Source: Microcyclosporella mali
Lineage: Eukaryota; Ascomycota; Dothideomycetes; Mycosphaerellales; Mycosphaerellaceae
DNA: 64,000 bases
Reading direction: 5' to 3'
Assembly (NCBI GenBank): GCA_002785985.1
Contig: NHNU01000019.1
Coordinates: 413,109 to 477,108 of the forward strand
Of the stretch, positions 35,046 to 45,776 are shown piece by piece. Position numbers and translations under genes: made by a program. The notes under the pieces were generated by a model. It saw nothing but the letters and a program-made list of their open reading frames with translations. It ran no database searches and was not told the origin of the DNA. The stretch's first letter is position 1; every line of letters starts with the position of its first letter.

Positions 35046-35387
35046 ATTTGCGGATTGTCAGAGTACTGACGATGATGAAAATAAAGTAATGGAAGGGTTA
35101 TTGCAGTGGATGAGATGGAGATGGGAACGAACATTCATCGAAGACTTTCACAAGACAGGAGCTTAGCTTGAATTCAGCGGATCGGCCCGGAGTCCGCGAT
35201 CGGCATGCGTCATGATGCGCCAAAAGTTAGCCATATTCCACTTTCAATGTCACATTCACTTACGTCCCTTCTTTCACATGCCATTGTCGTCTCTACATTC
35301 CCCATAACAGCCTACCACGTGCTTTGGAGCTGTGACAGGCTCGAACTACCCCTACAGCAATAGTCTCAAGACCTCCGACCTGACACA
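35046..35387. promoter_or_regulatory. Candidate bidirectional promoter of two mitochondrial genes
   Basis: 342 bp separate the ATGs of mam33 (minus) and the citrate carrier (plus), so both promoters must share this segment. I see no clear TATA box. CA/CT-rich leader sequence precedes the carrier ATG. Confidence 0.6.
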
Positions 35388-36311
35388 ATGAGCACCACCG
35401 TACCGAACGTAGGCGTCAAAGCCACTGCCCCCTCCACTACCAAAAAGGAAAAACCGTCTCCCTTGCGCAGCATAATAGCAGGCAGCACAGCCGGAGCTGT
35501 CGAAATCGCCATCACATATCCCGCCGAGTTTGCGAAGACACGAACTCAACTCAACCAGCGATTGTCTTCCAGCCAGAAACTCCCCTGGCCGCCTTTCGGT
35601 CCGCAATGGTACGCAGGCTGCACCACACTCATCATCGGCAACTCCATCAAAGCAGGAGTCAGATTCGTGGCCTTTGATCAATATAAGAGCATTTTGGGCA
35701 ATAGTGATGGGACAATCAGTGGACCTATGACAGTTGTTTCTGGGTTTCTGGCCGGAGCGACAGAGTCATTGGTGGCTGTCACGCCTTTTGAGAGTATCAA
35801 GACGCAGTTGATTGATGATCGCAAACGGGACAAGCCGAGGATGAAGGGCTTCCTACACGGCTCTGCGCTTATTTTTCGAGAGCAGGGAGTGAAAGGCTTT
35901 TTCAAGGGTTTCGTGCCCACAACAGCGCGGCAAGCAGCCAACTCAGCTGTCCGCTTCTCCGCATACACATCTCTGAAACAGGCGGCACAATCCTACGTCG
36001 CGCCTGGCGAAAAACTCGGCGCGCTCTCCACGTTCGCTATTGGAGGCGTAGCTGGTATCATCACAGTCTACGCGACGCAACCTATTGATACCGTCAAGAC
36101 AAGGATGCAGTCCATCGACGCAAGGGGGCAATACAAGAACTCAATAGACTGCGCGGTGAAGATCTTCAAGACCGAAGGTGTATTGAGGTTATGGAGTGGT
36201 GCTCTGCCGAGACTTGGGAGACTAGTGTTCAGTGGTGGCATTGTGTTTGCCATGTACGAAAAGAGTATGGAGTTGATGGATACTATGGATCCTGAAAAGA
36301 AGTATCTATGA
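35388..36311 (+). CDS. ctp1: Mitochondrial citrate (tricarboxylate) carrier
   Basis: Intronless, 307 residues from ATG 35388, the standard mitochondrial-carrier length. Three ~100-residue repeats carry the PX[DE]XX[KR] signatures: YPAEFAKTR (about 45), TPFESIKTQ (about 140) and QPIDTVKTR (about 235). Citrate-carrier hallmarks include the AGAVEIAITYPAEF opening and the NSAVRF...YTSLK segment. Family knowledge: it exchanges matrix citrate for malate across the inner membrane, supplying cytosolic acetyl-CoA for lipid and secondary-metabolite synthesis. Confidence 0.95.
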   Translation: MSTTVPNVGVKATAPSTTKKEKPSPLRSIIAGSTAGAVEIAITYPAEFAKTRTQLNQRLSSSQKLPWPPFGPQWYAGCTTLIIGNSIKAGVRFVAFDQYKSILGNSDGTISGPMTVVSGFLAGATESLVAVTPFESIKTQLIDDRKRDKPRMKGFLHGSALIFREQGVKGFFKGFVPTTARQAANSAVRFSAYTSLKQAAQSYVAPGEKLGALSTFAIGGVAGIITVYATQPIDTVKTRMQSIDARGQYKNSIDCAVKIFKTEGVLRLWSGALPRLGRLVFSGGIVFAMYEKSMELMDTMDPEKKYL

Positions 36312-36744
36312 TGAGGCCCTCAGTGGATGGAAGATGGTTGAGAAGAGAACATGGCGGTGTCGAATCGTGTTGATGTCGAGCTTTGTCGCCGGTTCACAAG
36401 GACGCACACAAGGGCCGTGCACTATCTCAATTGTTGGAATACGATCGATAGCGCCGCCGCGGTTTCGGTCCTGACTGTCATGAATGATCCATGACGAATC
36501 ACCGCGAATTATCGTACAGAAAATACCACCTTCGCGCGGCACAGCTTGATATGATACCCTTATACAGCAACAGACGAGACCGACGTCTCCTCGCACTTCA
36601 CAATCACCTTCAAACCCACCTCGCCCGGTAAGATTCTATCTCACTGACCTTTTTTCTTAAGACATTAGCTGCTAACCCTCCCCAACATTCCATCCTTGAA
36701 AGGAACTTTATCTTCTTGCACATCTCCAGGAATTGTGATGACAA
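36312..36744. other. Intergenic between converging genes
   Basis: 433 bp between two converging stop codons. I see nothing else. Confidence 0.5.
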
Positions 36745-38664
36745 TCAAGCTCGCCATCTGTAATGAGGAGATGCATCGCCATCCTCCCTACCGGATACAG
36801 GAGCTGGAGAGCGTGCAGCTTGTGGGAGTTGACCTTTCTCTAAACCTCCTCCGTATGGCGCCGACTTGGAATTCTTATGAGCTTGTGCTGATTGTGCGTC
36901 GACCGGAGGAATCCGAGCAGGCATAACATCAGAACCTGCGTCGGCCTCAGGAAGGCTTGGATTCTGACTCTGAGTTGTGGCATCGGGAGCTGGGAAGTTG
37001 GCATTATTGTTTTGTGAAGTGCCCGGCACATTGCTGGCTTGATTCGAGGCTGGCATAGCTCCTGCGATAGCGTTCGCTAAATTTGGCATGGCACCGGCCT
37101 GCATCGTGCCCAGGAGGCCAGCGTTGGCTGGCAGAGAAGGACACATGCAAGAACCGCCATCCATGGTGCCGGGTACCATTGGTGGAGAGACTTGAGCGCC
37201 ATGACCGTAGGCTCCCGGGGAAACTGACCCCACCGGTTTGGAAGCATGCATATTTTCGTTGGCCATGGACGCTGGCAAGCCGTTGGCTGTACCAGAAAGA
37301 CCACCAGCTCCACTCATACCTGCCATTGAAGACGCAAATGTATTGGGCTGCGATCCTTGAAGAGCATTTGCTTGACCCGGCAACCCAGCAGACGCCATCT
37401 GTCCATTCGCTCCGACCGCGGCCATGGCCTGGGGAGCCATTTGTCCACCAGCCGCCGCCATAGCCTGAGGAGGCATCTGTCCACCTGTCGCTCCACCCAT
37501 CATGTCCGGCGGCATTCCTCCAGACGACATAGCCGCCGCTAAGCCTTGCAAGATGGCCGCTGCGCCAGGTCCAGCCCCAGCTTGATTGTCCGGCTGCAAA
37601 GGCGCTCCACAAGTGAAGACTGATCCAAGTGGAGCCTTGAAAAGCTGTTCGTCGTCGAAGTAGTCGACTGAATAGTCGACATCAACACATTTGCCACCTC
37701 CTGTAGGCCCAACATGCGGACAATGGATCTCCGGCCGAATCTCTGTCAAGATAATGTGAATGGTTCGGCACGCAATGTTATCGCCCCAAGCCTCGTCAAA
37801 GTTCCCGAATGGTTTCTGTCCCAGCTGGCTCGCACAATCCTGAACATCCGCGAATTGCTGGTTTGGTCCGCTGCAGCGCTGTTGAATGACAGGACAGAGA
37901 CCGAGAGCTGCGGCTTGCTGGACTTGCATGCTATTGTAATCGATACCTGTGTTCTCGCGTGTCCAGGCCTGGAGATTTGGAACCCAGGCTTGGTAGGATT
38001 GGACGGCGCCGGAGGGAGTAAAGCGCCAGAAAGCGACTTGGGAGAGCGTTGAAGTTGGGGCGTTGGGGATGGGTTGGCCTGCCTGGCTATGATGGCGAAT
38101 CAGCCTGCTGTTGAGACTGGGGCATTGGATTTGGGTGTTACTCACTCGACCGGTCCCGACCGTAGATACACCAACGAACTTGCGACTTCTGGACAGCCAC
38201 TAACGAAGTCCACGACTTGGGCATCGATGAACGCTGTGCTCGAATTTGTTGCTTGTGGAACAGGAGCAAGGGCAAAAAAATATCTCATTGACTGTCAGTC
38301 TTCCGACTTCACGTTCAGAAGCCAAGGCGTTGGAGCATACTCGATGGAATCTTCGAACCCCTCGAAGTCACCCACAGGACTGACTCTTCCAGTCGCGTCT
38401 GGCGCGAAGAGACCCGGGGGAACGGCTGCTCCGCCTCCCATGATTATGGGGAGGTTGTCTTAGCGCATCAGTGATATGACCCTTGACACCGGCTAAGTGA
38501 AACGTACTTGGGTAAACGGTCAGGTCATAAATAGCTCTGATCGTCTTCAGATTACGAGTCTGGAAGTCTCCCGCTGCAGCAGCATGTCGAACATTGTCGA
38601 GAGAGCGAGCATAGACGAAAGGAATGCCGAGCAGGCACAACAACGAGCGTGGGGACGGCATCAT
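36745..38664 (-). CDS. Secreted hypothetical protein with Met/Gly/Ala/Gln-rich tail (four exons)
   Basis: Exons 38508-38664, 38341-38458, 38146-38283 and 36745-38086 join to 532 residues. Introns are 49, 57 and 59 nt with donors GTACGT, GTATGC and GTGAGT. All phases match and the joined protein reads smoothly (DSIEYFFALAPVP, SGPVDQAGQP). The first 19 residues are a signal peptide. Residues about 20-240 form a conserved-looking domain with several Cys (SGCPEVA, LGLCPVIQQRC, CRTIHIIL, HCPHVG). I recall this only as an unnamed fungal secreted family. The remaining ~290 residues are low complexity (Met, Gly, Ala, Gln, Pro, Asn) with no anchor. Possibly a wall-associated or secreted structural protein; function unknown. 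Confidence 0.82.
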
Positions 38665-39476
38665 GAACGAATGCGAGATCTTCTAAGAGATATCAACGAA
38701 CGTCTCGTAGACGATGGTAAGAAGAAAGAAGGATGAAGGAGAAAGAAGGAGAAACCCAAGTTTAAGCTGACATACAACAGCCCTGATCCGTTCATATCCA
38801 CGGCCCTGGCAATGGACCACGGTGTGAAATTATGTCCCAGCTCTGCGGTTACAGGAGCGGCTCTCACCACATATCCAGCCGACTCCAGGCTGGAGATCAT
38901 GGTCGCTTCAGTGCTAGAATCCGCATTTCACGCTCCCCGTTCCTCGCGTTCACTTGTGGAAGCATCGCTGACATTCAATCCCAAGCCATAGAGACTTGGA
39001 TCCAGACTGGGAGTGATGGAAGAAGGCACGGCGACCAGGTACCCGGAACGCCGAATTTCCTGAACATGGTGTGACCATGCTCATGACTCCTGGAAAGGTA
39101 GTCCCCGGTTTCGCAATTCACGTCTATCGGTCTTGCAGGAATGGGCGTGGTGGCTCCTTTCTGTGGACATCCCGCTTTCGGAACGAAGCTATATTGTTCC
39201 AGTCTCCCGGAGTACTTATTCCTGGGTTGATGTTGAAGAAGAGGACGGCCTGGACGATATCTAGATTTGAGGTTCAGTACCGAGCAGAAATTGTTCGAGA
39301 GGATTACAAAAAGACGGACTTGCTGATCAATCGAGAGAGACAGAAACTTGGTGGGATACTCATGTCTCGGGAGTGCATATATATCCCTCGACTGCTCCGT
39401 CCTGGCAAGAAGCTGACAACTGATTAGAGACAGTTTGAGCAGATTCCTCACTCGCAAGGTTTGCCATCCAATCAGC
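38665..39476. other. Intergenic, probable promoter of the secreted protein
   Basis: About 0.8 kb with overlapping minor frames on both strands. One minus frame holds an HEHGH pentapeptide but no supporting fold. No gene is called. Confidence 0.4.
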
Positions 39477-41407
39477 TCATCCGTCCACCAGACTACCCAA
39501 CACCTCATTTTCTGCCAATGCGCCAAGCCATTGCTTTACAAAGCTAGAGTAGTCATGTCTGCGGTGTCTGGCTTTCTCCTCGTCAGCCTTTGTGCTCACA
39601 ACGACTTCCCTCAGCCCATCTCGCAGAACGCATTGCCGTCCCAGCAAGCTCTTACGAATCTCGATGAGCTCCAGTAAGCCATCCTCACCAGCAATCTTCT
39701 TCGCCATGCCATCGGGCATTTCAGCCTGATCAATGTCGATCTGCGTGAGGCTGAACTCCGGTGAAATACCCTTGACAACACTCTTTTTCGTCTCGCCACC
39801 TTCGAGTTCTTGCCAGTCTTCGACGATCACGGTCAACTTCTCCTCAACCGCTTGAAGAGCTTTGACGTTCGCCGCTAGATCAGATCTCTCCTTGACAGCA
39901 GGATCGTGGACAACAGCCATGAGGTTGAACTCAATCGAGGCGCCTTCGAATTCTGCCATGCGTTTGATAATCGCTGGTGCTGCAGCGTCAAGCCAGTTGC
40001 CCGATCCACCGTCTGCGCCGTTGCCAGATACGCCAAAGGAGCCCATGTCTTCGGGGAAGTAATTCAAGCCATCCAGTTTCCAGACGTGGTCGCCGACGGG
40101 CATGTATGCGATGAAGTGGAATCCTTCTTCAGTCTCAACCTCTGCTTCGTCTTCGCTTTCTTTAACAAAAGGTTTGCTGGGCTTGCGTGAGCGACCTGAG
40201 CGACGAGGATTGGCTGCTGGTCTTTTGATGTCGCTGGCAACATTCGTGTTGTCGACATGATGAGCGGCGTCTTCTTTCAAGCCGTCACGTTTTCCAGGCT
40301 CGTCAGAGTCAGACTTATCTCGGGCACCATTCGTGTCGTCGATAGGACCAGCGAATTCATCGGCCTTCTTCTCGACCTGATCGTCTTTGGTCGATACCTC
40401 TGTCTTCCGTTTTTTACCATCGGGCACGAGTTCGCCATCAAGATCATCCTCGGACTTTCGCTTGTCCTTTCTGACATCTGCAACTTCCTCGGCATCAACA
40501 CTTGACTTCTGTGGTGGTGACGACTTTTGCTCTGGGCTTGAGTGCTGAGATACGCGCGACTCGGCTTTCGCAGTAGCTTTCTTCGACATCTGTGTGGTCC
40601 TGCCAGATCGTGTGGTCGTGTTAACTGACTTCTCCTGCAGAGGAGCAGCCTGAGCAGCAGCCTTCTTTGCCGCTTTGGTGGCGCGACCTTTGGCAGCGGC
40701 TTCCTTTCTCTTCCAAACAGCCATCTTGTTCTTCATATGCGTGTCTGCCTGAAGGAGATCGGTGTCTCGCGCGAATGAATTGTGAATCGTTCGGACAAAG
40801 TCGAACGAGTCGATAGACCTGCCTCGGTTCATGGGGTCCAGATCCTGAGTGAAGTCCTTGAAATCGCGCAGCTCCTTGCACATTTTCAGACCGGGAATGT
40901 TGTTGATTATGTTGAGGAGGGCAACACTTGCACAAGCAAAGTCAGGAATTTGGTTGGCAAACCAGATATGATCCGTTTCGGGTTGCTCCTTGTTTTGTTC
41001 TTGCTGATCCAAGGACGTCCGGTAACGGAAGAGAAAGATTAGGGCATGAACGGGTTGTCTGTCGCTTGTCAGTCGAGATGATGCTGATGTGTTGGGGCAG
41101 ACTCACGGAAGGATGGCAAGCATGTCTGCATCCATAGAATAGACTTCTTGAATCTTGACGCCACTGGCACCCATTTCTTCGAGCATGACATTGAAGAAGG
41201 CCTGGAAACTTATTAGAATGCATTGATTCGTTGCAAGATGAGGGTCCTCACAGGCTCGCTTTCCATTTCGACCCATCCTGGCCAGGTCTTCCGGTCGGGT
41301 ACTTTGAGGTCAGGGTTGTCGTTCGTGGTTGCCTTAGAACTAGCAGCCGCCCTGGAAGCAGCCGTCCCACCACGCGTCTTGCGCTTTATGCCCTTCTTGG
41401 CAGCCAT
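39477..41407 (-). CDS. UCH37/BAP1-like ubiquitin C-terminal hydrolase with long charged insert
   Basis: Exons 41252-41407, 41107-41201 and 39477-41058 (introns 50 and 48 nt) join in phase to 610 residues. The peptidase C12 domain starts at about residue 43 (WPGWVEMESEP then AFFNVMLEEMG). The active site is intact: oxyanion Gln120, nucleophile Cys126 in NQIPDFACAS, His398 in GFHFIAY, and Asp413 in KLDGL. Between Cys and His lies a disordered Lys/Glu/Ser/Asp-rich insert of about 200 residues (about 190-390) with basic motifs (KKRK, RRSGRSRKPSK) that look like nuclear localisation signals. The C-terminal helices resemble the UCH37 ULD tail. Family knowledge: cysteine deubiquitinase of proteasome or chromatin complexes. 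The basic motifs favour nuclear action (inference). It is head to head with Pom152. Confidence 0.92.
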
Positions 41408-41975
41408 ATTATGATTACGCAGGTGATGCTGGCGAATATCGAGATATATGGTGGTCGTTGGTGGCCGTTATGGCAAGAAGTGGAAAGTGTAGTAGTGTCA
41501 GGTTGGCGGCAGGAAGTCGGATGTTGGAAGTGGTGATGTCTTGGTTGAAGATGAGAAGTTGTGATGGCAGAAAAGACGAGAAAGGTGCAGTGAGTCAGTA
41601 GCGGTGTGTGCCATGATGGAGCGATCAAGACGGTTGATATTGTCGCCGAAGTATTGTGTCAATGGGGCACGATCATTAAAGGTGGCTGGTCGTGTTTAGT
41701 GGAGCTTGAGTATGACAGCCTGAGGCTAGAACATATCGGAATGACTAAGGTGACGCGGTGCAGGTGAAGAAGCGCGTCTTCGATCTGCTCGAAGGAAACA
41801 ACTCGAAATCCATATCGCAACATTTTCCACTTTGACTCTCCCACACACTCAACACAACACGACATCCCTGCGAGTTATACACCATCCGCGTGGTCGAGAA
41901 CTTCGAACATCCACCATCAACGGGGATACCGGAGACTGCCTCGGAGCGATGCCAGCCAGGTAGCGAGCAGCAATC
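41408..41975. promoter_or_regulatory. Divergent intergenic region UCH / Pom152
   Basis: 568 bp between outward-facing ATGs. No TATA box is evident. A run of alternating purine-rich GTGG/GAAGTGG segments lies at 41450-41540, near the deubiquitinase start. Confidence 0.5.
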
Positions 41976-44900
41976 ATGGAGCAGCCCACACCGCGCATGC
42001 GCAGCGCCTTTCCAGCAACACCTCCGAGAACAGGGCGAGGCGATAGGCGACCACCACAATTCGGCAGAAGCTCAGATGCGAGGCAGAGAGAACCTCTCCC
42101 ACCCATACCCACACTCAAATCCCCACCCACCGCTGCCAGTGAGCCCTTGATTTCAGAGAGCATAATCGATGCGCCCTCACAACGTCTATATGCAGTCGCA
42201 TTCTGGGTGGCATTGTGGACGTGGCGGCTGTACGACTTCACTGGTCTGCAAGAGTCGGAAGAGCAGAGCTTGTGGCTGTTTATGAAATGGGTTGCAATAG
42301 ATGGAGTCTTTCTATTTGGGCTGCCGAGCATGCGGATACCATGGCTGGAATGGAGCACGGCGACCATGACCCTGATCTTCCTGGCGCATTCGATCGCCGA
42401 CGGCATGCTCATGTTCCGAGTGCCACTCCCACTGGGTGCCGCAATCGCGACATTATGGAGAGGAATCTATGGAGCATATGAGACGGCTGTGAACGAGCAC
42501 AGTGTCAACCCTCAATCTATATTGTTCAACGATACGCTGATTCTGGGAAGACAAGTCATTCATGTCCTGCCTGAAGGATCAGCATTCTTGAACCCGGACC
42601 GCTACTCTTTCTGCCTCAATTCCACGCATCCGGAGGCCAGATTACCCATCACAATCAATGCTACGGAGCCCATCAGCATGCAGATCCTGCGAGTGGATCT
42701 CGAAACAGATGCCAGGGAAACGCTGTCTATCAGCAAATCCCAAATCACAAGCATGCACAAAGAAGCGTCTCGGCTGTACACTTACAACGAGGATCCCAAT
42801 CAGCCCAAGACACTCTACTATGCTGTCAAAAAGCCAGGACTCTACTCCTTGGAGAAGGTTGTTGACAAGTCCAATCTAGAGGTGGCACGCAAAAGATTGT
42901 CCGACACCGTGGTCGTGTCGTGTCCAAAGGCCGCTTTCATACCTACGACCTCGGATCGTTGCAAGGGCGAACTCTCAAATGTAGAGCTAGAGGTCACCGG
43001 TACTCCGCCAATGAGGGTCAAGTACCGCAAGAAGATCAATCACCAGCGGGCAGAAGAATCGACAAGGGAGAATATCCAACCCGATGACCTCGAGTCACCA
43101 CTTCAATCATCGCTTATTCTGCCAAACAGCATGAAGGCTGAGTGGGCACAGTCGCGCAGCCTTCGAGTGTCTCTAAGCGAAGGCATGAACGATCCTGGGC
43201 TTGTGACTTATGCCATTGATGAAATCAGAGATGGCCTTGGAAACGTCGTCGTGTACAGCAATCGAGATCAACAGCAGCAAGAGCGTCAGCCTTCGAAGTC
43301 CGCCCGTCTGCACCAGGACATTACAGTCCACGAGCGTCCGAATGTAATGCTTGATGGCTGTACGCCTCAGCGACCGCTCAAGGTTGCAAGTGGCAATTCA
43401 GCACGACTACCACTGCGCTACGGTTCCACTGGTAGAGGCGAGATCGAAAACGCTCGCTACCATCTCGAGTATGAGTTTAGTCCTCAGACTGATCTCGATG
43501 CCAATGGACAGCTGAGTGCAGCTCCAAGCAAGAAACTTATCACTGTGGACAGCAGCAAGCATCTACCCACCATCTTGGAACCTGGTCTATACACTCTTAC
43601 TGGCGTCTCAACCGACCACTGCAGGGGAGATGTTCTTGAGCCGGCGTCTTGCCTGCTTCAGAATCCACAGAAACCTCAACTCTCAATCACGCACGAAGAG
43701 GTCTTTGACAAGTGTGCTGGAAGTCCAGTCGGGCTGCGTGTCAACCTCGACCTGATCGGCACGCCACCGTTCTTGGTCAAGTACCGCGTCAAGTCAAAGG
43801 CTCAGAGAATGCACTTTGATGCAACCGAAGAAGTGACTGGTCTTCGTGGTCAACTCGAGCTTACTCCGCAGCTTGCAGACCATTACACGTATGAGATATA
43901 CAGTGTCAGCGACGCAGTCTACAAAGACCAGCCGCTACCGAGGCCGCTCGTCCTGGAGCAGGCTGTCAAGCCAAGTGCATCGGCAAGATTTGAATCACAT
44001 GAGAAGCAAGTGATGTGTATTGATCAGGCAGCACGAATGAATGTGCGGCTTGTCGGAGAATCGCCATTTGCGTTGGAGTACGAAGTTGTACACGCAGGGA
44101 AGCGCAAGAAACACTCGATACCAGATATCACGGGGTCGACTGTGCAGATCGAGACTGACCTGTTGAAGGATGGCGGCGACTACACGGTCGCACTCATCAG
44201 TGTCACCGATCAGATGGGCTGTCGCGAGTTCTTGAAGGATGAAGCTAAAATTGCGGTCCTTCATCAGAAGCCGAAAGCTAGCTTTGGACACATCGAAGGT
44301 CGGAGGACAGTCGAGGTTCTGGAAGGCAAGACGGTCAATCTGCCCCTTCGACTTGCTGGTGAAGGACCTTGGAAGGTCAAGTATCTCGATGCGAATGGCG
44401 ATCAGCACTCGACGGAGCTTGTACATCCTAACGACCGGCTGGTGGCGTCTGGAAAGGGTCTATATCAGCTGCTTGAGGTCTCCGACAGATGTCCTGGAGT
44501 CGTTGATGACATGGCCAAAGAGTTTGAAGTCAAAGAGATCCCGCGACCAGAAATGCGCATTCGACCAGATAATATGAAAGAAGCGAGCGACAAGGTGTAC
44601 ACCAAGGACGATGTTTGTGAAGGCGACGAGGATGCCGTCGAATTCCTCTTCAAGGGCGCTCCACCATACAGGCTTGAGTACATACAATCTGTCAAGCTTG
44701 ATCATGGAACAGCGGCACCCAAGAAAAAGGAAATTCGGGCGGCACTCAGTTCAGCGTCGCTGCGAATGGAAACAAGTCAAGCAGGTCAATACGAGTACAA
44801 GTTGACCAGCTTGAAGGACACAAACTACGACCCCAGCAACAAGCACTTCAGAGAGAAGATTGTCAAGCAAAAGGTACACGCCCGGCCGTCTGTAGCCTTT

Positions 44901-45776
44901 ACAAACCCAGGCAAGACTTATAGTTTCTGCTCTGTGGAGTCAGAGGGTGAAGAGGTCATCCCCGTTACGCTTCACGGCCAGCCTCCTTTCGACCTTGAAG
45001 TCGAGATCAAGCACCACGGCACTATCAAGCCTGAGATCGTCCACTACACCAACATTGCAAGCACCCACCACAACATCCACATCCCACACTCCCGCCTCCA
45101 CCTTGGCAAATCAGCCGTCGTCCTTCGCCACGTCAACGACGCTCGAGGCTGCTCTCGTACCCTCGACAGCACCACCCCCCGCGTCCAGATTTCCGTCCAC
45201 AACGCTCCCACGGTCACACCCATGGAATCACAAACCGACTACTGCGTTGGCGACCGCATCAACTTCGGTCTGAGTGGCGTCGCTCCTTTCAACATCCACT
45301 ACACCTTCCAAGGCGCAGTCCGCACAGCCAAAATCTCCTCTGGCAACTCCTTCCGCCGTCTCGCCGAAAAGCCCGGCGTTTTCACCATTACAGGTCTCCA
45401 AGACTCTGCTTCTTCGTGTCGCGCTGCCATGAACATCACCAAGAATATTCACGGTATGCCGTCTGTGCGCGTGTCCAAGGGTCAGGACTCGTATGTCGAC
45501 ATCCACGAAGGCGGGCAGGCCGAGATCACGTTTGATTTCGGAGGTGTCCCGCCTTTTGAGTTTACGTATACGCGATCGAGCAATACGGAAAAGGGAGGGA
45601 AGAAGCCTGGCGTGGTACTCGATATGAGGTCCGAGATTAGTGAAGAAATGAAGATGACGGTTTGGGCCAGTGAGGAGGGCACATATGAGGTTGTGGCCAT
45701 CAAGGACAGGCATTGTGCTTATGCAAAGCCGGGGTACAAGCCCGAGCCTGATAAGAGGAAGAAGTTGGGGTATTAA
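41976..45776 (+). CDS. pom152: Nuclear-pore membrane protein Pom152
   Basis: Intronless, 1266 residues from ATG 41976 (yeast Pom152 is 1337). A short Arg/Pro-rich N-terminus with ERPs such as PLPPIPTLK faces the pore. Hydrophobic segments follow at about 71-87, 98-118 and 129-150. The remaining ~1100 residues form a lumenal string of repeated ~100-residue Ig-like modules, each recognisable by a PPF/APF/PPY...Y or ...VKY motif (TPPFLVKYRV, SPFALEYEV, GPWKVKYL, APPYRLEYI, QPPFDLEVEI, APFNIHYTF, PPFEFTYTR) and conserved Cys. Family knowledge: Pom152 forms the lumenal ring of the nuclear pore complex. Complete and ordinary. Confidence 0.95.
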   Translation: MEQPTPRMRSAFPATPPRTGRGDRRPPQFGRSSDARQREPLPPIPTLKSPPTAASEPLISESIIDAPSQRLYAVAFWVALWTWRLYDFTGLQESEEQSLWLFMKWVAIDGVFLFGLPSMRIPWLEWSTATMTLIFLAHSIADGMLMFRVPLPLGAAIATLWRGIYGAYETAVNEHSVNPQSILFNDTLILGRQVIHVLPEGSAFLNPDRYSFCLNSTHPEARLPITINATEPISMQILRVDLETDARETLSISKSQITSMHKEASRLYTYNEDPNQPKTLYYAVKKPGLYSLEKVVDKSNLEVARKRLSDTVVVSCPKAAFIPTTSDRCKGELSNVELEVTGTPPMRVKYRKKINHQRAEESTRENIQPDDLESPLQSSLILPNSMKAEWAQSRSLRVSLSEGMNDPGLVTYAIDEIRDGLGNVVVYSNRDQQQQERQPSKSARLHQDITVHERPNVMLDGCTPQRPLKVASGNSARLPLRYGSTGRGEIENARYHLEYEFSPQTDLDANGQLSAAPSKKLITVDSSKHLPTILEPGLYTLTGVSTDHCRGDVLEPASCLLQNPQKPQLSITHEEVFDKCAGSPVGLRVNLDLIGTPPFLVKYRVKSKAQRMHFDATEEVTGLRGQLELTPQLADHYTYEIYSVSDAVYKDQPLPRPLVLEQAVKPSASARFESHEKQVMCIDQAARMNVRLVGESPFALEYEVVHAGKRKKHSIPDITGSTVQIETDLLKDGGDYTVALISVTDQMGCREFLKDEAKIAVLHQKPKASFGHIEGRRTVEVLEGKTVNLPLRLAGEGPWKVKYLDANGDQHSTELVHPNDRLVASGKGLYQLLEVSDRCPGVVDDMAKEFEVKEIPRPEMRIRPDNMKEASDKVYTKDDVCEGDEDAVEFLFKGAPPYRLEYIQSVKLDHGTAAPKKKEIRAALSSASLRMETSQAGQYEYKLTSLKDTNYDPSNKHFREKIVKQKVHARPSVAFTNPGKTYSFCSVESEGEEVIPVTLHGQPPFDLEVEIKHHGTIKPEIVHYTNIASTHHNIHIPHSRLHLGKSAVVLRHVNDARGCSRTLDSTTPRVQISVHNAPTVTPMESQTDYCVGDRINFGLSGVAPFNIHYTFQGAVRTAKISSGNSFRRLAEKPGVFTITGLQDSASSCRAAMNITKNIHGMPSVRVSKGQDSYVDIHEGGQAEITFDFGGVPPFEFTYTRSSNTEKGGKKPGVVLDMRSEISEEMKMTVWASEEGTYEVVAIKDRHCAYAKPGYKPEPDKRKKLGY

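Noticed and set aside
38975..39526. Minus frame with HEHGH, resembling a zinc metalloprotease motif
   Set aside because: Only the pentapeptide matches; no third ligand, signal peptide or fold around it, and neighbouring frames are as plausible.
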